From Lachnospiraceae bacterium (lineage in GTDB: Bacteria; Bacillota; Clostridia; Lachnospirales; Lachnospiraceae): 32,296 bases of DNA. Under the pieces are notes generated by a model. It saw only the letters and a program-made list of their open reading frames with translations. It made no database searches and was not told the origin of the DNA. Each line of letters starts with the position of its first letter. The stretch's first letter is position 1. The stretch is from assembly GCA_022797375.1 (NCBI GenBank), contig JAAWKM010000025.1, positions 1 to 32,296 of the forward strand, in the 5' to 3' direction. This document shows, piece after piece, positions 1-8,503 of this stretch. The translations under genes were made by a program, and so were the position numbers.

Positions 1-18
1 GTGGAGTGACAGCTTTCG

Positions 19-86
19 CAGTCCAGTAAAAGATATATACATTCCTGCAAACAAGCTTGCGGAATGATATATCTTTTACTGGACTG
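19..86. repeat. long near-perfect hairpin repeat at window start
   Basis: The arms at 19-44 and 61-86 are complementary over about 26 bp, with inner CATTCC/GGAATG and GCAA/TTGC pairing around a small loop. It is followed at 82-95 by CTGTGAATAGTAAC, whose reverse complement recurs at 7281-7294 before pfkA. The next stretch, 104-127, resembles the apical stem of the fold-back unit at 9246-9289 (shared GTTACAAAAAATG core). It is an intergenic structured repeat; transcription or function cannot be told from sequence. Confidence 0.75.
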
Positions 87-136
87 TGAATAGTAACGGA
101 TTGTTACAAAAAATGTAATTTTTTTCAAAAAAACAC

Positions 137-165
137 TTGCATTTTAAATTGATATATAGTATACT
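137..165 (+). promoter_or_regulatory. sigma-A promoter for tRNA-Arg
   Basis: A -35 box TTGCAT (137-142) and a -10 box TATACT (160-165) are separated by exactly 17 bp. They lie about 40 bp upstream of the tRNA. The spacing and near-consensus hexamers make this a strong housekeeping promoter. Confidence 0.75.
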
Positions 166-208
166 TCTATTCGTTCGGTGCTGATAAATTGGTATCATAA
201 ATAAGTAT

Positions 209-282
<74 letters not shown>

Positions 283-287
283 TTTCC

Positions 288-322
288 AAAACCTTTTCGT
301 ACAAAGTGCGGAGAGGTTTTTT
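288..322 (+). terminator. terminator after tRNA-Arg
   Basis: The arms AAAACCT (288-294) and AGGTTTT (314-320) pair and run into T residues, five bases downstream of the tRNA end. The loop is fairly long and the stem modest. It probably separates tRNA transcription from murB. Confidence 0.55.
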
Positions 323-366
323 AACTAATATGGGAAATAAGTCTTTTGTATAAGCAGGAGGGTTCT

Positions 367-1395
367 ATGTTCCAGGCAGATATATTAGAAGAGATAGCCA
401 GAAATTCTGAGATAAAAAAAGATGAACCAATGTCACTGCATACTACATTCCACATTGGCGGGCCAGCGGATTATTATATTGAAACCTGTTATATTGAGGA
501 TTTTATAAATATTGTGAAGTATCTGCAAAAGGAGAATTGCAAGTATTTTATAATGGGCAACGGGAGCAATCTTCTTGTGCATGATGAAGGGTACAGGGGG
601 ATTGTCGTTTCTACAAGAGGGATTAAAGACAGTAATATTGTTAAGGGCAATATAGATAACAAGGCGTGTGTTATTCAAAGGCTTGATGAGGTTAATATAT
701 ATCATGCAGGCGGCAGTGATGTGGTACAGTTTTTTATGGATAACGGCTATTTGTCTGATGTTTCTTTTTTGAAACCTGTAAATTTTGTACATGCAGGCGG
801 CGGCATACTGCTTTCCAGGCTTGCAAATGCCATAGGTGAAAATGGCCTGGCAGGGTTTGAATTTGCAAGTGGTATACCTGGCACACTTGGTGGTGCCGTT
901 GCTATGAATGCAGGTGCATATGGCGGGGAAATACGTGATATACTGGAGGGCGTGCGTGTTATTACAAGTGATGGCAGTATAATGGTATTAAATAAAAATA
1001 TGCTTGATATGGGATACAGAACCAGCATTATACAAAAAGAAGGCATGGTTGTGCTTGATGCATTGTTTGCGTTTGAAAGTGGTAACAGGGAACAGGTTCT
1101 TGGGCGGATGAAAGAATTAAACCAGAAACGCAGGGAAAAGCAGCCACTGGAACATGGTAGTGCCGGCAGCACATTTAAACGCCCAGAAGGGCATTTTGCA
1201 GGCCAGCTTATACAAGAGGCAGGGCTTAAAGGATACCGCTGTGGTGATATAATGGTATCTGGCAAACATAGTGGTTTTGTTGTAAATGTTGGTAATGGGA
1301 CATTTAAACAGGCTATGGATGTTATAAACCATGTAAAAGAAGAAGTTATGAAACATTCTGGTGTTGAAATGGAACTTGAAGTTAAGATATTATAA
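367..1395 (+). CDS. murB: UDP-N-acetylenolpyruvoylglucosamine reductase (MurB) with an insertion
   Basis: MurB is a cytoplasmic FAD enzyme that reduces UDP-GlcNAc-enolpyruvate to UDP-MurNAc in peptidoglycan synthesis. The FAD-binding signatures are present: HTTFHIGGPADYY (res. 25-37), GNGSNLLVHDEG (64-75) and GFEFASGIPGTLGGAVAMNAGAYGG. The catalytic serine lies in GSAGSTFKRP (about Ser268), and the conserved YRTS (about 217-220) and the C-terminal glutamate region are kept. The ATG at 367 is chosen because AGGAGGG lies just upstream; an in-frame TTG at 346 has no such site. At 342 aa the protein is about 40 longer than typical MurB. The excess is an insertion around residues 88-138, before VHAGGGILLS. 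It heads the rapZ-whiA-Crh block, as in many Clostridia. Confidence 0.95.
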   Translation: MFQADILEEIARNSEIKKDEPMSLHTTFHIGGPADYYIETCYIEDFINIVKYLQKENCKYFIMGNGSNLLVHDEGYRGIVVSTRGIKDSNIVKGNIDNKACVIQRLDEVNIYHAGGSDVVQFFMDNGYLSDVSFLKPVNFVHAGGGILLSRLANAIGENGLAGFEFASGIPGTLGGAVAMNAGAYGGEIRDILEGVRVITSDGSIMVLNKNMLDMGYRTSIIQKEGMVVLDALFAFESGNREQVLGRMKELNQKRREKQPLEHGSAGSTFKRPEGHFAGQLIQEAGLKGYRCGDIMVSGKHSGFVVNVGNGTFKQAMDVINHVKEEVMKHSGVEMELEVKIL

Positions 1396-1497
1396 TTATA
1401 ACCAGGAGCCAGTAGAATAAGCCAGCCGCAGAGCCGCTATTTAAGGAACCGGTTTTTAAAGGCTTGTTATATAATGTTAAAATAAAGGTGGATTTCT

Positions 1498-2355
1498 ATG
1501 AGATTTGTTATAGTTACAGGAATGTCTGGTGCAGGCAGGAGTTCTGTTATGAAAATGCTTGAAGATATAGGCTATTTTTGTGTTGATAACCTGCCAGTAC
1601 GCCTTATACCTAAGCTTACAAAGATTGTACTTGAAGAAAGCGCTTCAATAGACAGGGCGGCAATAGGCATTGATATAAGAAACCTGCAAGGTCTTTCAGA
1701 GTTTGGTGGCATACTTGAAGAAATGAAAGAAAATGGCTACAGATATGAGATAATATTTTTAGAGGCTGAGGACAGTGTGCTTGTTAAAAGGTATAAGGAA
1801 ACACGCAGGAACCATCCACTTGCTTTGCAGGGGCGTGTTGACAAGGCAATTGAAGCTGAAAGGCAGGAACTTGCATTTATTAAAAAAAGTGCGGACTATA
1901 TTTTAGATACAAGTCATATGCTGATAAGGGATTTAAAAAAAGAAGTTGACAAAATATTCCTTGATAATGAGGAATACGAAAACTTTTTTATAACCATACT
2001 ATCATTTGGGTTTAAGTATGGCATACCAGCAGATTCAGACCTTGTATTTGATGTGCGTTTCCTGCCAAATCCTTTTTATATACCTGAGTTAAAGGCTCTT
2101 ACAGGTAATGACAGGGAAGTGTATGATTATGTTATGGACTCAGAGAATGCAAGGATATTTGAAAAGAAACTATTTGAGATGTTAAGGTTCCTTATCCCTA
2201 ATTATATTATAGAGGGCAAAAACCAGCTTGTTGTAAGTATAGGGTGTACAGGTGGCAGGCACAGGTCAGTTACTATAGCCAATGCCCTTTCAAAAGATAT
2301 GAAGAAATTGCCATATGGCGTTAAAGTTGAACACCGTGATGCGGGAAGGATGTAA
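1498..2355 (+). CDS. rapZ: RapZ/YvcJ-family nucleotide-binding protein
   Basis: This 285-aa protein belongs to the RapZ (YvcJ) family. In enterics the family controls glmS via small RNAs; in Firmicutes it is a P-loop nucleotide-binding protein with a less clear role. Residues 8-16 form the P-loop GMSGAGRSS, in which the usual Walker A lysine is Arg14 (codon AGG at 1537-1539). Other family marks are EDIGYFCVDNLP (22-33), the FLEAEDSVLVKRYKETRR stretch, and the C-terminal GCTGGRHRSV and VKVEHRDAGR. The length is typical. GGTGG lies shortly before the ATG. whiA follows only 20 bp downstream, so the two are probably co-transcribed. yvcK, found between these two genes in Bacillus, is absent. Confidence 0.93.
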   Translation: MRFVIVTGMSGAGRSSVMKMLEDIGYFCVDNLPVRLIPKLTKIVLEESASIDRAAIGIDIRNLQGLSEFGGILEEMKENGYRYEIIFLEAEDSVLVKRYKETRRNHPLALQGRVDKAIEAERQELAFIKKSADYILDTSHMLIRDLKKEVDKIFLDNEEYENFFITILSFGFKYGIPADSDLVFDVRFLPNPFYIPELKALTGNDREVYDYVMDSENARIFEKKLFEMLRFLIPNYIIEGKNQLVVSIGCTGGRHRSVTIANALSKDMKKLPYGVKVEHRDAGRM

Positions 2356-2375
2356 ATACGTGTGAGGTGGGTGGT

Positions 2376-3332
2376 ATGTCGTTTTCAAGTGAAGTAAAAG
2401 AGGAGCTAAGGAGGCATGAAAGCCAGGCAAGGCATTGCTGTATTGCAGAGTTTGCAGCTTTGTTTATACTGGCAGGACATGTTAAAAGGTATGGAAACGG
2501 GGATATTTATATTAAAATACAGACTGAAAACTTGACAGTAGCACAAAAATCTTATATCTTATTAAGGAAAACATTTCGTGCTAAGATAGAAATTATGGTG
2601 CGCCGCCATAATTTGCAGGCTGGTACAGGAAGTTATTCTGTCTATGTAACCAGGAAGCATGATGTTTTAAATATATTGCAGGCTGTAAAGATAATAAATG
2701 GGCAGAGGGGGCAATGGGGCAGCTTATCAGAAGTCCATAACCTGCTTGTACAAAATACATGCTGCAAAAGGGCTTTTTTAAGGGGCGCATTTATGGCGGC
2801 CGGTTCAGTGTCAAGCCCTGAGAAAGCATACCATCTTGAAATTGCAGTTCTTTCAGACAGACTTGCTGGACAGATACGTGGAATTATATCTTCTTTTATG
2901 ATTGATGCCAAAATAATCGAAAGAAAGAAATATTATGTGGTATATATAAAAGAAAGTTCACAAATAGTAGATTTCCTTAATGTAACAGGGGCACATATTG
3001 CATTAATGGATTTTGAAAATGTAAGGATAGTTAAAGAAGTACGCAATTCAGTAAACAGGCAGGTAAACTGCGAAACAGCCAATATAGGTAAAACTGTTAC
3101 TGCTGCTGCCAGGCAGATAGAGGATATTAAATATATCCAATGTAATATGGGGTTTGGACAATTGACGGAGGGTCTTAAAGAAATAGCCATGCTGCGCCTT
3201 GAATATCCGGAAAGCCCGCTACAGGAGCTAGGAAGGATGCTGGGCAGGCCTATTGGCAAATCAGGGGTCAACCACCGTCTGCGCAAATTAAGTGATATTG
3301 CAAATCAAATGAGGGAGGAAGCTGGCAGATAA
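2376..3332 (+). CDS. whiA: WhiA sporulation/cell-division regulator
   Basis: WhiA is a DNA-binding protein with an N-terminal degenerate LAGLIDADG homing-endonuclease-like fold and a C-terminal helix-turn-helix. In Gram-positives it influences cell division and sporulation. The N terminus MSFSSEVKEELRRH, the LAGLIDADG-like LRGAFMAAGSVSSPEKAYHLE (about res. 139-159) and the C-terminal HTH region (LRLEYPESPLQELGRMLGRPIGKSG) match the family. The length (318 aa) is typical. ATG 2376 is preferred over the upstream in-frame GTG at 2367 because GAGGTG (2364-2369) lies 6 bp before it. It follows rapZ and precedes the HPr-like gene, the conserved yvcJ-yvcL-crh order. Confidence 0.93.
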   Translation: MSFSSEVKEELRRHESQARHCCIAEFAALFILAGHVKRYGNGDIYIKIQTENLTVAQKSYILLRKTFRAKIEIMVRRHNLQAGTGSYSVYVTRKHDVLNILQAVKIINGQRGQWGSLSEVHNLLVQNTCCKRAFLRGAFMAAGSVSSPEKAYHLEIAVLSDRLAGQIRGIISSFMIDAKIIERKKYYVVYIKESSQIVDFLNVTGAHIALMDFENVRIVKEVRNSVNRQVNCETANIGKTVTAAARQIEDIKYIQCNMGFGQLTEGLKEIAMLRLEYPESPLQELGRMLGRPIGKSGVNHRLRKLSDIANQMREEAGR

Positions 3333-3365
3333 GCCGCTGCCCTGCTAAAAGGAGGAAAATACGCA

Positions 3366-3626
3366 ATGGTTACAAAGAAAATAAAAATTCAGATTCAGAA
3401 TGGCCTTGAAGCCAGGCCAGTAGCTGTACTTGTACAGGTAGCAAGCCAGTATAACAGCAGTATTTATGTTGAATGTGAAAATAGAAAGGTGAATGCTAAA
3501 AGCATTATGGGAATGATGACATTGGGACTTTCTGCAGGTGAAGAGGTAGTAGTATCTGCAAATGGTGATGATGAAGAAAATGCAATGACAGATATTGTTA
3601 AATACCTTAGTGCTGCAAATGCCTGA
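3366..3626 (+). CDS. crh: HPr-like phosphocarrier paralogue of Crh type (Glu15, Ser46)
   Basis: This 86-aa protein has the HPr fold. The position of the PTS active-site histidine is Glu15 in NGLEARPVA, so it cannot accept phosphate from enzyme I. The regulatory Ser46 (NAKSIMGMMTLGL) and Arg17 are kept. That combination is diagnostic of Crh-like proteins (Bacillus Crh has Gln15), which are phosphorylated by HPrK on Ser46 and act with CcpA in carbon catabolite control. Location right after whiA repeats the Bacillus crh context. The ribosome site AGGAGG lies about 10 bp upstream of the ATG. The symbol is by analogy; many Clostridia annotate this gene simply as HPr family protein. Confidence 0.85.
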   Translation: MVTKKIKIQIQNGLEARPVAVLVQVASQYNSSIYVECENRKVNAKSIMGMMTLGLSAGEEVVVSANGDDEENAMTDIVKYLSAANA

Positions 3627-3708
3627 ATTATATTAAGAGGAGGCATTTTGCAGTTTCTGTCTGGTAATATCTGTTACATAAAAGATATATATAGCTGGTT
3701 TTATAATG

Positions 3709-3738
3709 GGGTTGTTGCATTTATATAATGCACAGCCC
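3709..3738 (+). terminator. terminator-like hairpin between the HPr-like gene and dnaE
   Basis: GGGTTGTTGCATT (3709-3721) pairs with AATGCACAGCCC (3727-3738) with one bulged base and a 5-nt loop, followed by TGTTTTA. The T tract is weak, so partial termination or attenuation before dnaE is possible. Confidence 0.45.
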
Positions 3739-3777
3739 TGTTTTAAGCTTACCAGCCAAGGGAAGGAGGTTTGTTTT

Positions 3778-6700
3778 ATGGGATTTACACACCTGCATGT
3801 ACATACAGAGTATTCACTGCTTGATGGTTCATGCAAAATCAAAGAGATTGCAATAAGGGCAAAAGAACTTGGCATGGAACATCTGGCAATTACTGACCAT
3901 GGAAATATGTATGGCGTAATTGATTTTTACCGTGCTGCTAAAGACGCAGGGATAAACCCGGTAATAGGGTGTGAGGTTTATGTTGCCCCGGGTTCAAGAT
4001 TTGACAGGGAGTTATTAAAAGGTGAAGGGCGTTATAACCACCTTGTGCTGCTTGCGGAGAATAATACAGGTTATGCTAACCTTATGAAAATAGTTTCAAG
4101 AGGGTTTACAGAAGGCTTTTATTATAAACCGAGGGTTGACTATGAAGTGCTTGAAAAGTACCATGAAGGAATTATAGCACTTAGTGCATGCCTTGCAGGT
4201 ATAGTGGCTTCTTCTGTGCTTTATGGTTCTTATGAAAAAGCCAGGGAAGAAGCATTAAAACTGGAAAAGATATTTGGAAAGGACAATTTTTTCCTTGAAC
4301 TCCAGGACCACGGAATACCACAGCAGGCAACAGTAAACCAGGCGCTTTTAAGGTTAAGCCAGGAAACAGGGATTAAGCTTGTTGCTACTAATGATGTGCA
4401 TTATATTATGGCGGAGGATGCAGAAGCACATGATATACTGTTATGCATACAGACACAGAAAAAGGTACAGGATACAGACCGTATGCGTTATGATGGCGGC
4501 CAGTATTATTTAAAATCAGAAGAGCAGATGCTTGAATTATTTCCATATGCAACAGAAGCTGTGATGAATACAGGGTTAATAGCAGAAAGGTGCCATGTGG
4601 AAATAGAGTTTGGCAATTATAAACTGCCGCGGTTTGATGTACCAGAAGGCTTTACATCAGAAAAATATTTAGAAAAACTTTGTAAAGAAGGGTTTTATGA
4701 AAGATATAAAAACCCCCCGGAGGAACTGGAAGAAAGGCTTGCATATGAGCTTGATACAATAAATACGATGGGTTTTACAGATTACTTTCTTATAGTATGG
4801 GATTTTATAAAATATGCAAGGGACAATGGCATAAGTGTAGGGCCTGGAAGGGGTTCAGCGGCGGGAAGCATAGTTTCTTATTCGCTTGGCATAACTAATA
4901 TAGACCCAGTCCAGTATGACCTTCTTTTTGAACGTTTTTTAAACCCTGAACGTGTTACAATGCCTGATATTGATATAGATTTTTGTTATGAACGCAGGCC
5001 TGAAGTAATAGAGTATGTTATGAATAAGTATGGCAGGGACCATGTTGTACAGATAGTTACATTTGGAACGCTTGCCGCAAGGAATGTTATACGTGATGTT
5101 GGAAGGGTTCTTGACCTTCCGTATAATTATGTGGATGTTATTGCCAAGTCAATTCCTATGGAACTTGGAATTACAATAGATAAGGCATTAAATTCAAACC
5201 CTGAGTTCCGCCAGGTTTATAATGAAGATGCACAGGCAAAGAAGCTGGTAGACATGGCAAGAAGGCTTGAAGGGCTGCCACGCCACACTTCAATGCATGC
5301 CGCCGGTGTGCTTATAAGCCCTGAGGCTGTAGACGAGTTTGTACCACTCTCAAAAGCATCAGATGGCACTATAACGACACAGTACACAATGGTTACACTT
5401 GAAGAATTAGGGTTGCTCAAAATGGATTTCCTGGGACTTCGTACTCTTACAGTTATTAATGATGCTGCCACTATGGCAGGCCTTGGCGGAGTCTATAACA
5501 TGGAAATAGACTATAACGATAAAAATGTATTTGACATGTTAAGCACAGGAAGGACAGAAGGAGTATTCCAGCTTGAGAGTGCTGGTATGAAGCAGTTTAT
5601 AAAAGAACTTAAGCCGCGCAATATGGAAGATATTATAGCAGGAATATCACTTTACCGTCCAGGGCCTATGGACTTTATACCTAAATATATTGAAGGAAAA
5701 GAGAGGAGCGGAAGCATAACGTACGACTGCCCGCAGCTTGAACCTATACTTGCGCCTACATATGGATGTATTGTATACCAGGAACAAGTTATGCAGATAG
5801 TAAGAAACCTTGCGGGATACAGTTTTGGGCGCAGCGACCTTGTACGCAGGGCAATGTCTAAGAAAAAAACGAAAGTTATGGAGGCTGAGCGCAGGAACTT
5901 TGTATATGGCAATGAAGAAGAAGGGGTTAAAGGCTGTATTGCTAATGGAATACCAGAAAATATTGCAAATAAAATTTATGATGAAATGATTGATTTTGCA
6001 AAATATGCATTTAATAAATCCCATGCTGCGGCATATGCAGTAGTTGCATACCAGACAGCATATCTTAAATATTACCATCCTGTTGAATTTATGGCAGCAC
6101 TGCTTACATCTGTTGAAGCAAACCCGGGTAAAGTGCTTTCATATATTATGACATGCCGCCAGATGGGCATAGAGATAATACCACCAGATATTAACAAGGG
6201 TTATGGCGAGTTCCATGTTTCAGATGGCAAAATAATGTATGGCATGTCTGCAATAAAAGGAATTGGCACGCCTGTAATTGATGAAGTAAAAGCAGAGCGG
6301 GAACGGGGCGGTGATTTTACTTCAATGCAGGACTTTATTACAAGAATGACTTCCAAGGAGGCAAACCGCCATACTATAGAAAATTTTATAAAATCTGGCG
6401 CATTTGACTGCCTGCCAGGAAACAGGCGGCAGAAAATGATGGTTTTTGGTTCAATTATTGATAGCGTGAACCATGAGAAAAGGGATATTGTAGCAGGCCA
6501 GCTCTCACTTTTTGATATGGCAGATACAGGGTTTGAACATGCAAATGAGGTAAAATTCCCTGATGTGCCAGAATATGACAAGGAAGAACTGCTTGCATTT
6601 GAAAAGGAGACATTAAGCATATATATAAGCGGCCATCCGCTTGAAGACTATACAGGTCTTATGGAAAAAAACTGTACAAGAAATTCAATGGATTTTATAT

Positions 6701-7239
6701 CCGATGAAGAAGATACAGGTATGGCAAAGGTGTATGATGGGGAAAATGTAATAATAGGAGGTCTGGTTACTGCCAAAAGTGTTAAAATAACAAGGAAAAA
6801 CACTACTATGGCATTTATTACAGTTGAGGATTTATATGGCTCTGTTGAAGTTGTGGTATTTCCTAATTCTTATGAGAAGAAGAAAGAACTGCTTGAACTG
6901 GATTCCAAAGTATTCATAAAAGGCAGGGCAAATATAGAAGAGGACAGGGCAGGCAAAGTTATATGCCAGGATATAATACCATTTAACAAGGTGCCATGTG
7001 AGCTCTGGATAAGGTTTGCAGACAAAGAAGAATTCCAGGCAAATGAAAGCCTTCTGTATAAGAAAACAATGCCTTATGATGGCAATGATACTATATGTAT
7101 TTACCTTACAAAAGAAAAACTTATCAAAAAGCTGCCTAAAAGCAGGTGTACTGATGCGAGAAGAGTAGTAAAAGACAGGGTTCTTGAAGAATTTGGCGAA
7201 AACGCAGTTGCAATAAAAGAAAAGAGTATTGAAAAATAA
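3778..7239 (+). CDS. dnaE: DNA polymerase III alpha subunit, DnaE type
   Basis: DnaE is the replicative polymerase catalytic subunit. Low-GC Gram-positives also carry PolC, so here DnaE likely extends primers or works on the lagging strand. The N-terminal PHP domain starts HLHVHTEYSLLDG, with TDHGNMYG further on. The C-family polymerase core shows PGRGSAAGS and the catalytic PDIDIDF motif (about res. 395-401), then SAGMKQF, YRPGPMDFIPKYI and YGCIVYQEQVMQI. A C-terminal OB-fold spans about res. 985-1075 (VIIGGLVTAKSVKIT onward). The length of 1153 aa is typical. ATG 3778 has AAGGAGG 8 bp upstream; an in-frame upstream ATG at 3706 falls before the hairpin and lacks a ribosome site. Confidence 0.96.
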   Translation: MGFTHLHVHTEYSLLDGSCKIKEIAIRAKELGMEHLAITDHGNMYGVIDFYRAAKDAGINPVIGCEVYVAPGSRFDRELLKGEGRYNHLVLLAENNTGYANLMKIVSRGFTEGFYYKPRVDYEVLEKYHEGIIALSACLAGIVASSVLYGSYEKAREEALKLEKIFGKDNFFLELQDHGIPQQATVNQALLRLSQETGIKLVATNDVHYIMAEDAEAHDILLCIQTQKKVQDTDRMRYDGGQYYLKSEEQMLELFPYATEAVMNTGLIAERCHVEIEFGNYKLPRFDVPEGFTSEKYLEKLCKEGFYERYKNPPEELEERLAYELDTINTMGFTDYFLIVWDFIKYARDNGISVGPGRGSAAGSIVSYSLGITNIDPVQYDLLFERFLNPERVTMPDIDIDFCYERRPEVIEYVMNKYGRDHVVQIVTFGTLAARNVIRDVGRVLDLPYNYVDVIAKSIPMELGITIDKALNSNPEFRQVYNEDAQAKKLVDMARRLEGLPRHTSMHAAGVLISPEAVDEFVPLSKASDGTITTQYTMVTLEELGLLKMDFLGLRTLTVINDAATMAGLGGVYNMEIDYNDKNVFDMLSTGRTEGVFQLESAGMKQFIKELKPRNMEDIIAGISLYRPGPMDFIPKYIEGKERSGSITYDCPQLEPILAPTYGCIVYQEQVMQIVRNLAGYSFGRSDLVRRAMSKKKTKVMEAERRNFVYGNEEEGVKGCIANGIPENIANKIYDEMIDFAKYAFNKSHAAAYAVVAYQTAYLKYYHPVEFMAALLTSVEANPGKVLSYIMTCRQMGIEIIPPDINKGYGEFHVSDGKIMYGMSAIKGIGTPVIDEVKAERERGGDFTSMQDFITRMTSKEANRHTIENFIKSGAFDCLPGNRRQKMMVFGSIIDSVNHEKRDIVAGQLSLFDMADTGFEHANEVKFPDVPEYDKEELLAFEKETLSIYISGHPLEDYTGLMEKNCTRNSMDFISDEEDTGMAKVYDGENVIIGGLVTAKSVKITRKNTTMAFITVEDLYGSVEVVVFPNSYEKKKELLELDSKVFIKGRANIEEDRAGKVICQDIIPFNKVPCELWIRFADKEEFQANESLLYKKTMPYDGNDTICIYLTKEKLIKKLPKSRCTDARRVVKDRVLEEFGENAVAIKEKSIEK

Positions 7240-7279
7240 TCCATTTTATCGTACAATTTTATATATGGAAATATTTACT

Positions 7280-7442
7280 TGTTACTATTCACAGCTATGC
7301 TGTCCATAGTAACATACAGTGCTGGCCAGCACTGTAATGCACACATTTTGCAAAAATCATGCAAAATGGCGCCATAAAACTTGTATTTTTGGCACAAAAC
7401 ATGCCAAAAATCCTCGGATTTAATTGGCTGTCCATAGTAACA
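7280..7442. repeat. cluster of four hairpins between dnaE and pfkA
   Basis: The 236-bp gap holds TGTTACTAT/ATAGTAACA arms (7280-7288 and 7306-7314), the perfect 20-bp palindrome ACAGTGCTGGCCAGCACTGT (7316-7335), CATTTTGCA/TGCAAAATG arms (7344-7352, 7360-7368) and TTTTTGGCA/TGCCAAAAA arms (7386-7394, 7402-7410). The 14-mer CTGTCCATAGTAAC occurs twice (7300-7313 and 7429-7442). The first arm matches the reverse complement of 82-95. It could be a structured pfkA leader, a dnaE terminator region or a repeat element; no gene is visible. Confidence 0.7.
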
Positions 7443-7475
7443 TTGACTTTACTTTTGTGAGATGAGGAGGGTATT

Positions 7476-8453
7476 ATGAGTTATGCAGTGAAAACTATTG
7501 GTGTATTAACGAGCGGGGGAGATGCCCCTGGAATGAATGCCGCCATACGTGCTGTTGTACGTACAGGTATTTCATGTGGTTTAAATATAAAGGGTATACG
7601 TCATGGGTTTGCAGGCTTATTGGAAGAAGATATAGTTGATATGAACAATCTTTCAGTTTCTGATATAATCCAGACTGGCGGGACTATTCTTTATACTGCA
7701 CGCTGCCTTGAATTCAAGAAAAAAGAATACCAGGAGAAAGGCGCAGATATATGCCGCAAACATGGAATTGACGGGGTGGTAGTAATTGGTGGTGATGGTT
7801 CTTTTAATGGTGCAAGCAGGCTTGCAGAGCATGGCATTAACACAGTAGGCGTACCAGGGACTATTGACCTTGATATAGCATGTACAGAATACACGATTGG
7901 CTTTGATACAGCCATTAATACAGCTATGGAGGCTATTGACAAGTTAAGGGATACTTCAGAATCACATGAGCGCTGTTCTATTGTAGAAGTAATGGGGCGT
8001 ACAGCAGGGCATATCGCACTCTGGACTGGCATAGCGAGTGGTGCTGAGTATATACTTACAACAGAAAAATATCATGGTGACATCCAGAGAATAATAGGCA
8101 AGATTTTAGACAGGCGCAGGCTTGGCAAGAAGAACCATATTATCGTTAATGCAGAGGGTGTTGGAAGTTCAACAGAGATGGCAAAGCTTATAGAACTTGC
8201 AACAGGAATAGAAACAAGGGCAACAGTGCTTGGACACATACAGCGTGGTGGAAATCCTACATGTAAAGACAGGGTATATGCATCTGCACTTGGAACAAAG
8301 GCAGTTGAACTTCTTTGTGAGGGTAAGACAAACCGCATTGTAGGGTACAGGGGCGGTGAATTTGTGGACTTTGACATACAGGAAGCGTTGTCAATGACAA
8401 AAGACCTTGACCCATATTTATTCCATATTACACATAAACTCACAACCAAATAA
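7476..8453 (+). CDS. pfkA: ATP-dependent 6-phosphofructokinase
   Basis: PfkA phosphorylates fructose 6-phosphate to fructose 1,6-bisphosphate, the committed step of glycolysis. The sequence has the ATP-binding GVLTSGGDAPGMNAAIRA (res. 9-26) and GGDGS (105-109; the Gly of this motif is typical of ATP- rather than PPi-dependent enzymes). The catalytic TID motif is at 129-131, with Asp131 as the proton acceptor. Phosphate- and substrate-binding signatures MGRTAGHIALWTG and LGHIQRGGNPTCKDR follow. The stretch after the catalytic Asp reads LDIACTE rather than the common NDIPGTD; I recall this variant in other Clostridia, so it need not mean loss of activity. The 325-aa length is typical. GAGGAGGG lies 4 bp before the ATG. 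Confidence 0.95.
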   Translation: MSYAVKTIGVLTSGGDAPGMNAAIRAVVRTGISCGLNIKGIRHGFAGLLEEDIVDMNNLSVSDIIQTGGTILYTARCLEFKKKEYQEKGADICRKHGIDGVVVIGGDGSFNGASRLAEHGINTVGVPGTIDLDIACTEYTIGFDTAINTAMEAIDKLRDTSESHERCSIVEVMGRTAGHIALWTGIASGAEYILTTEKYHGDIQRIIGKILDRRRLGKKNHIIVNAEGVGSSTEMAKLIELATGIETRATVLGHIQRGGNPTCKDRVYASALGTKAVELLCEGKTNRIVGYRGGEFVDFDIQEALSMTKDLDPYLFHITHKLTTK

Positions 8454-8503
8454 AACAATAAATGCTGAATAAAATTTTTAAAATAAAGGGGGAAACCATT
8501 AAC

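Noticed and set aside
747-1265. 172-codon minus-strand open frame inside murB
   Set aside because: It is a shadow of the murB frame with no ribosome site and no recognisable protein features.
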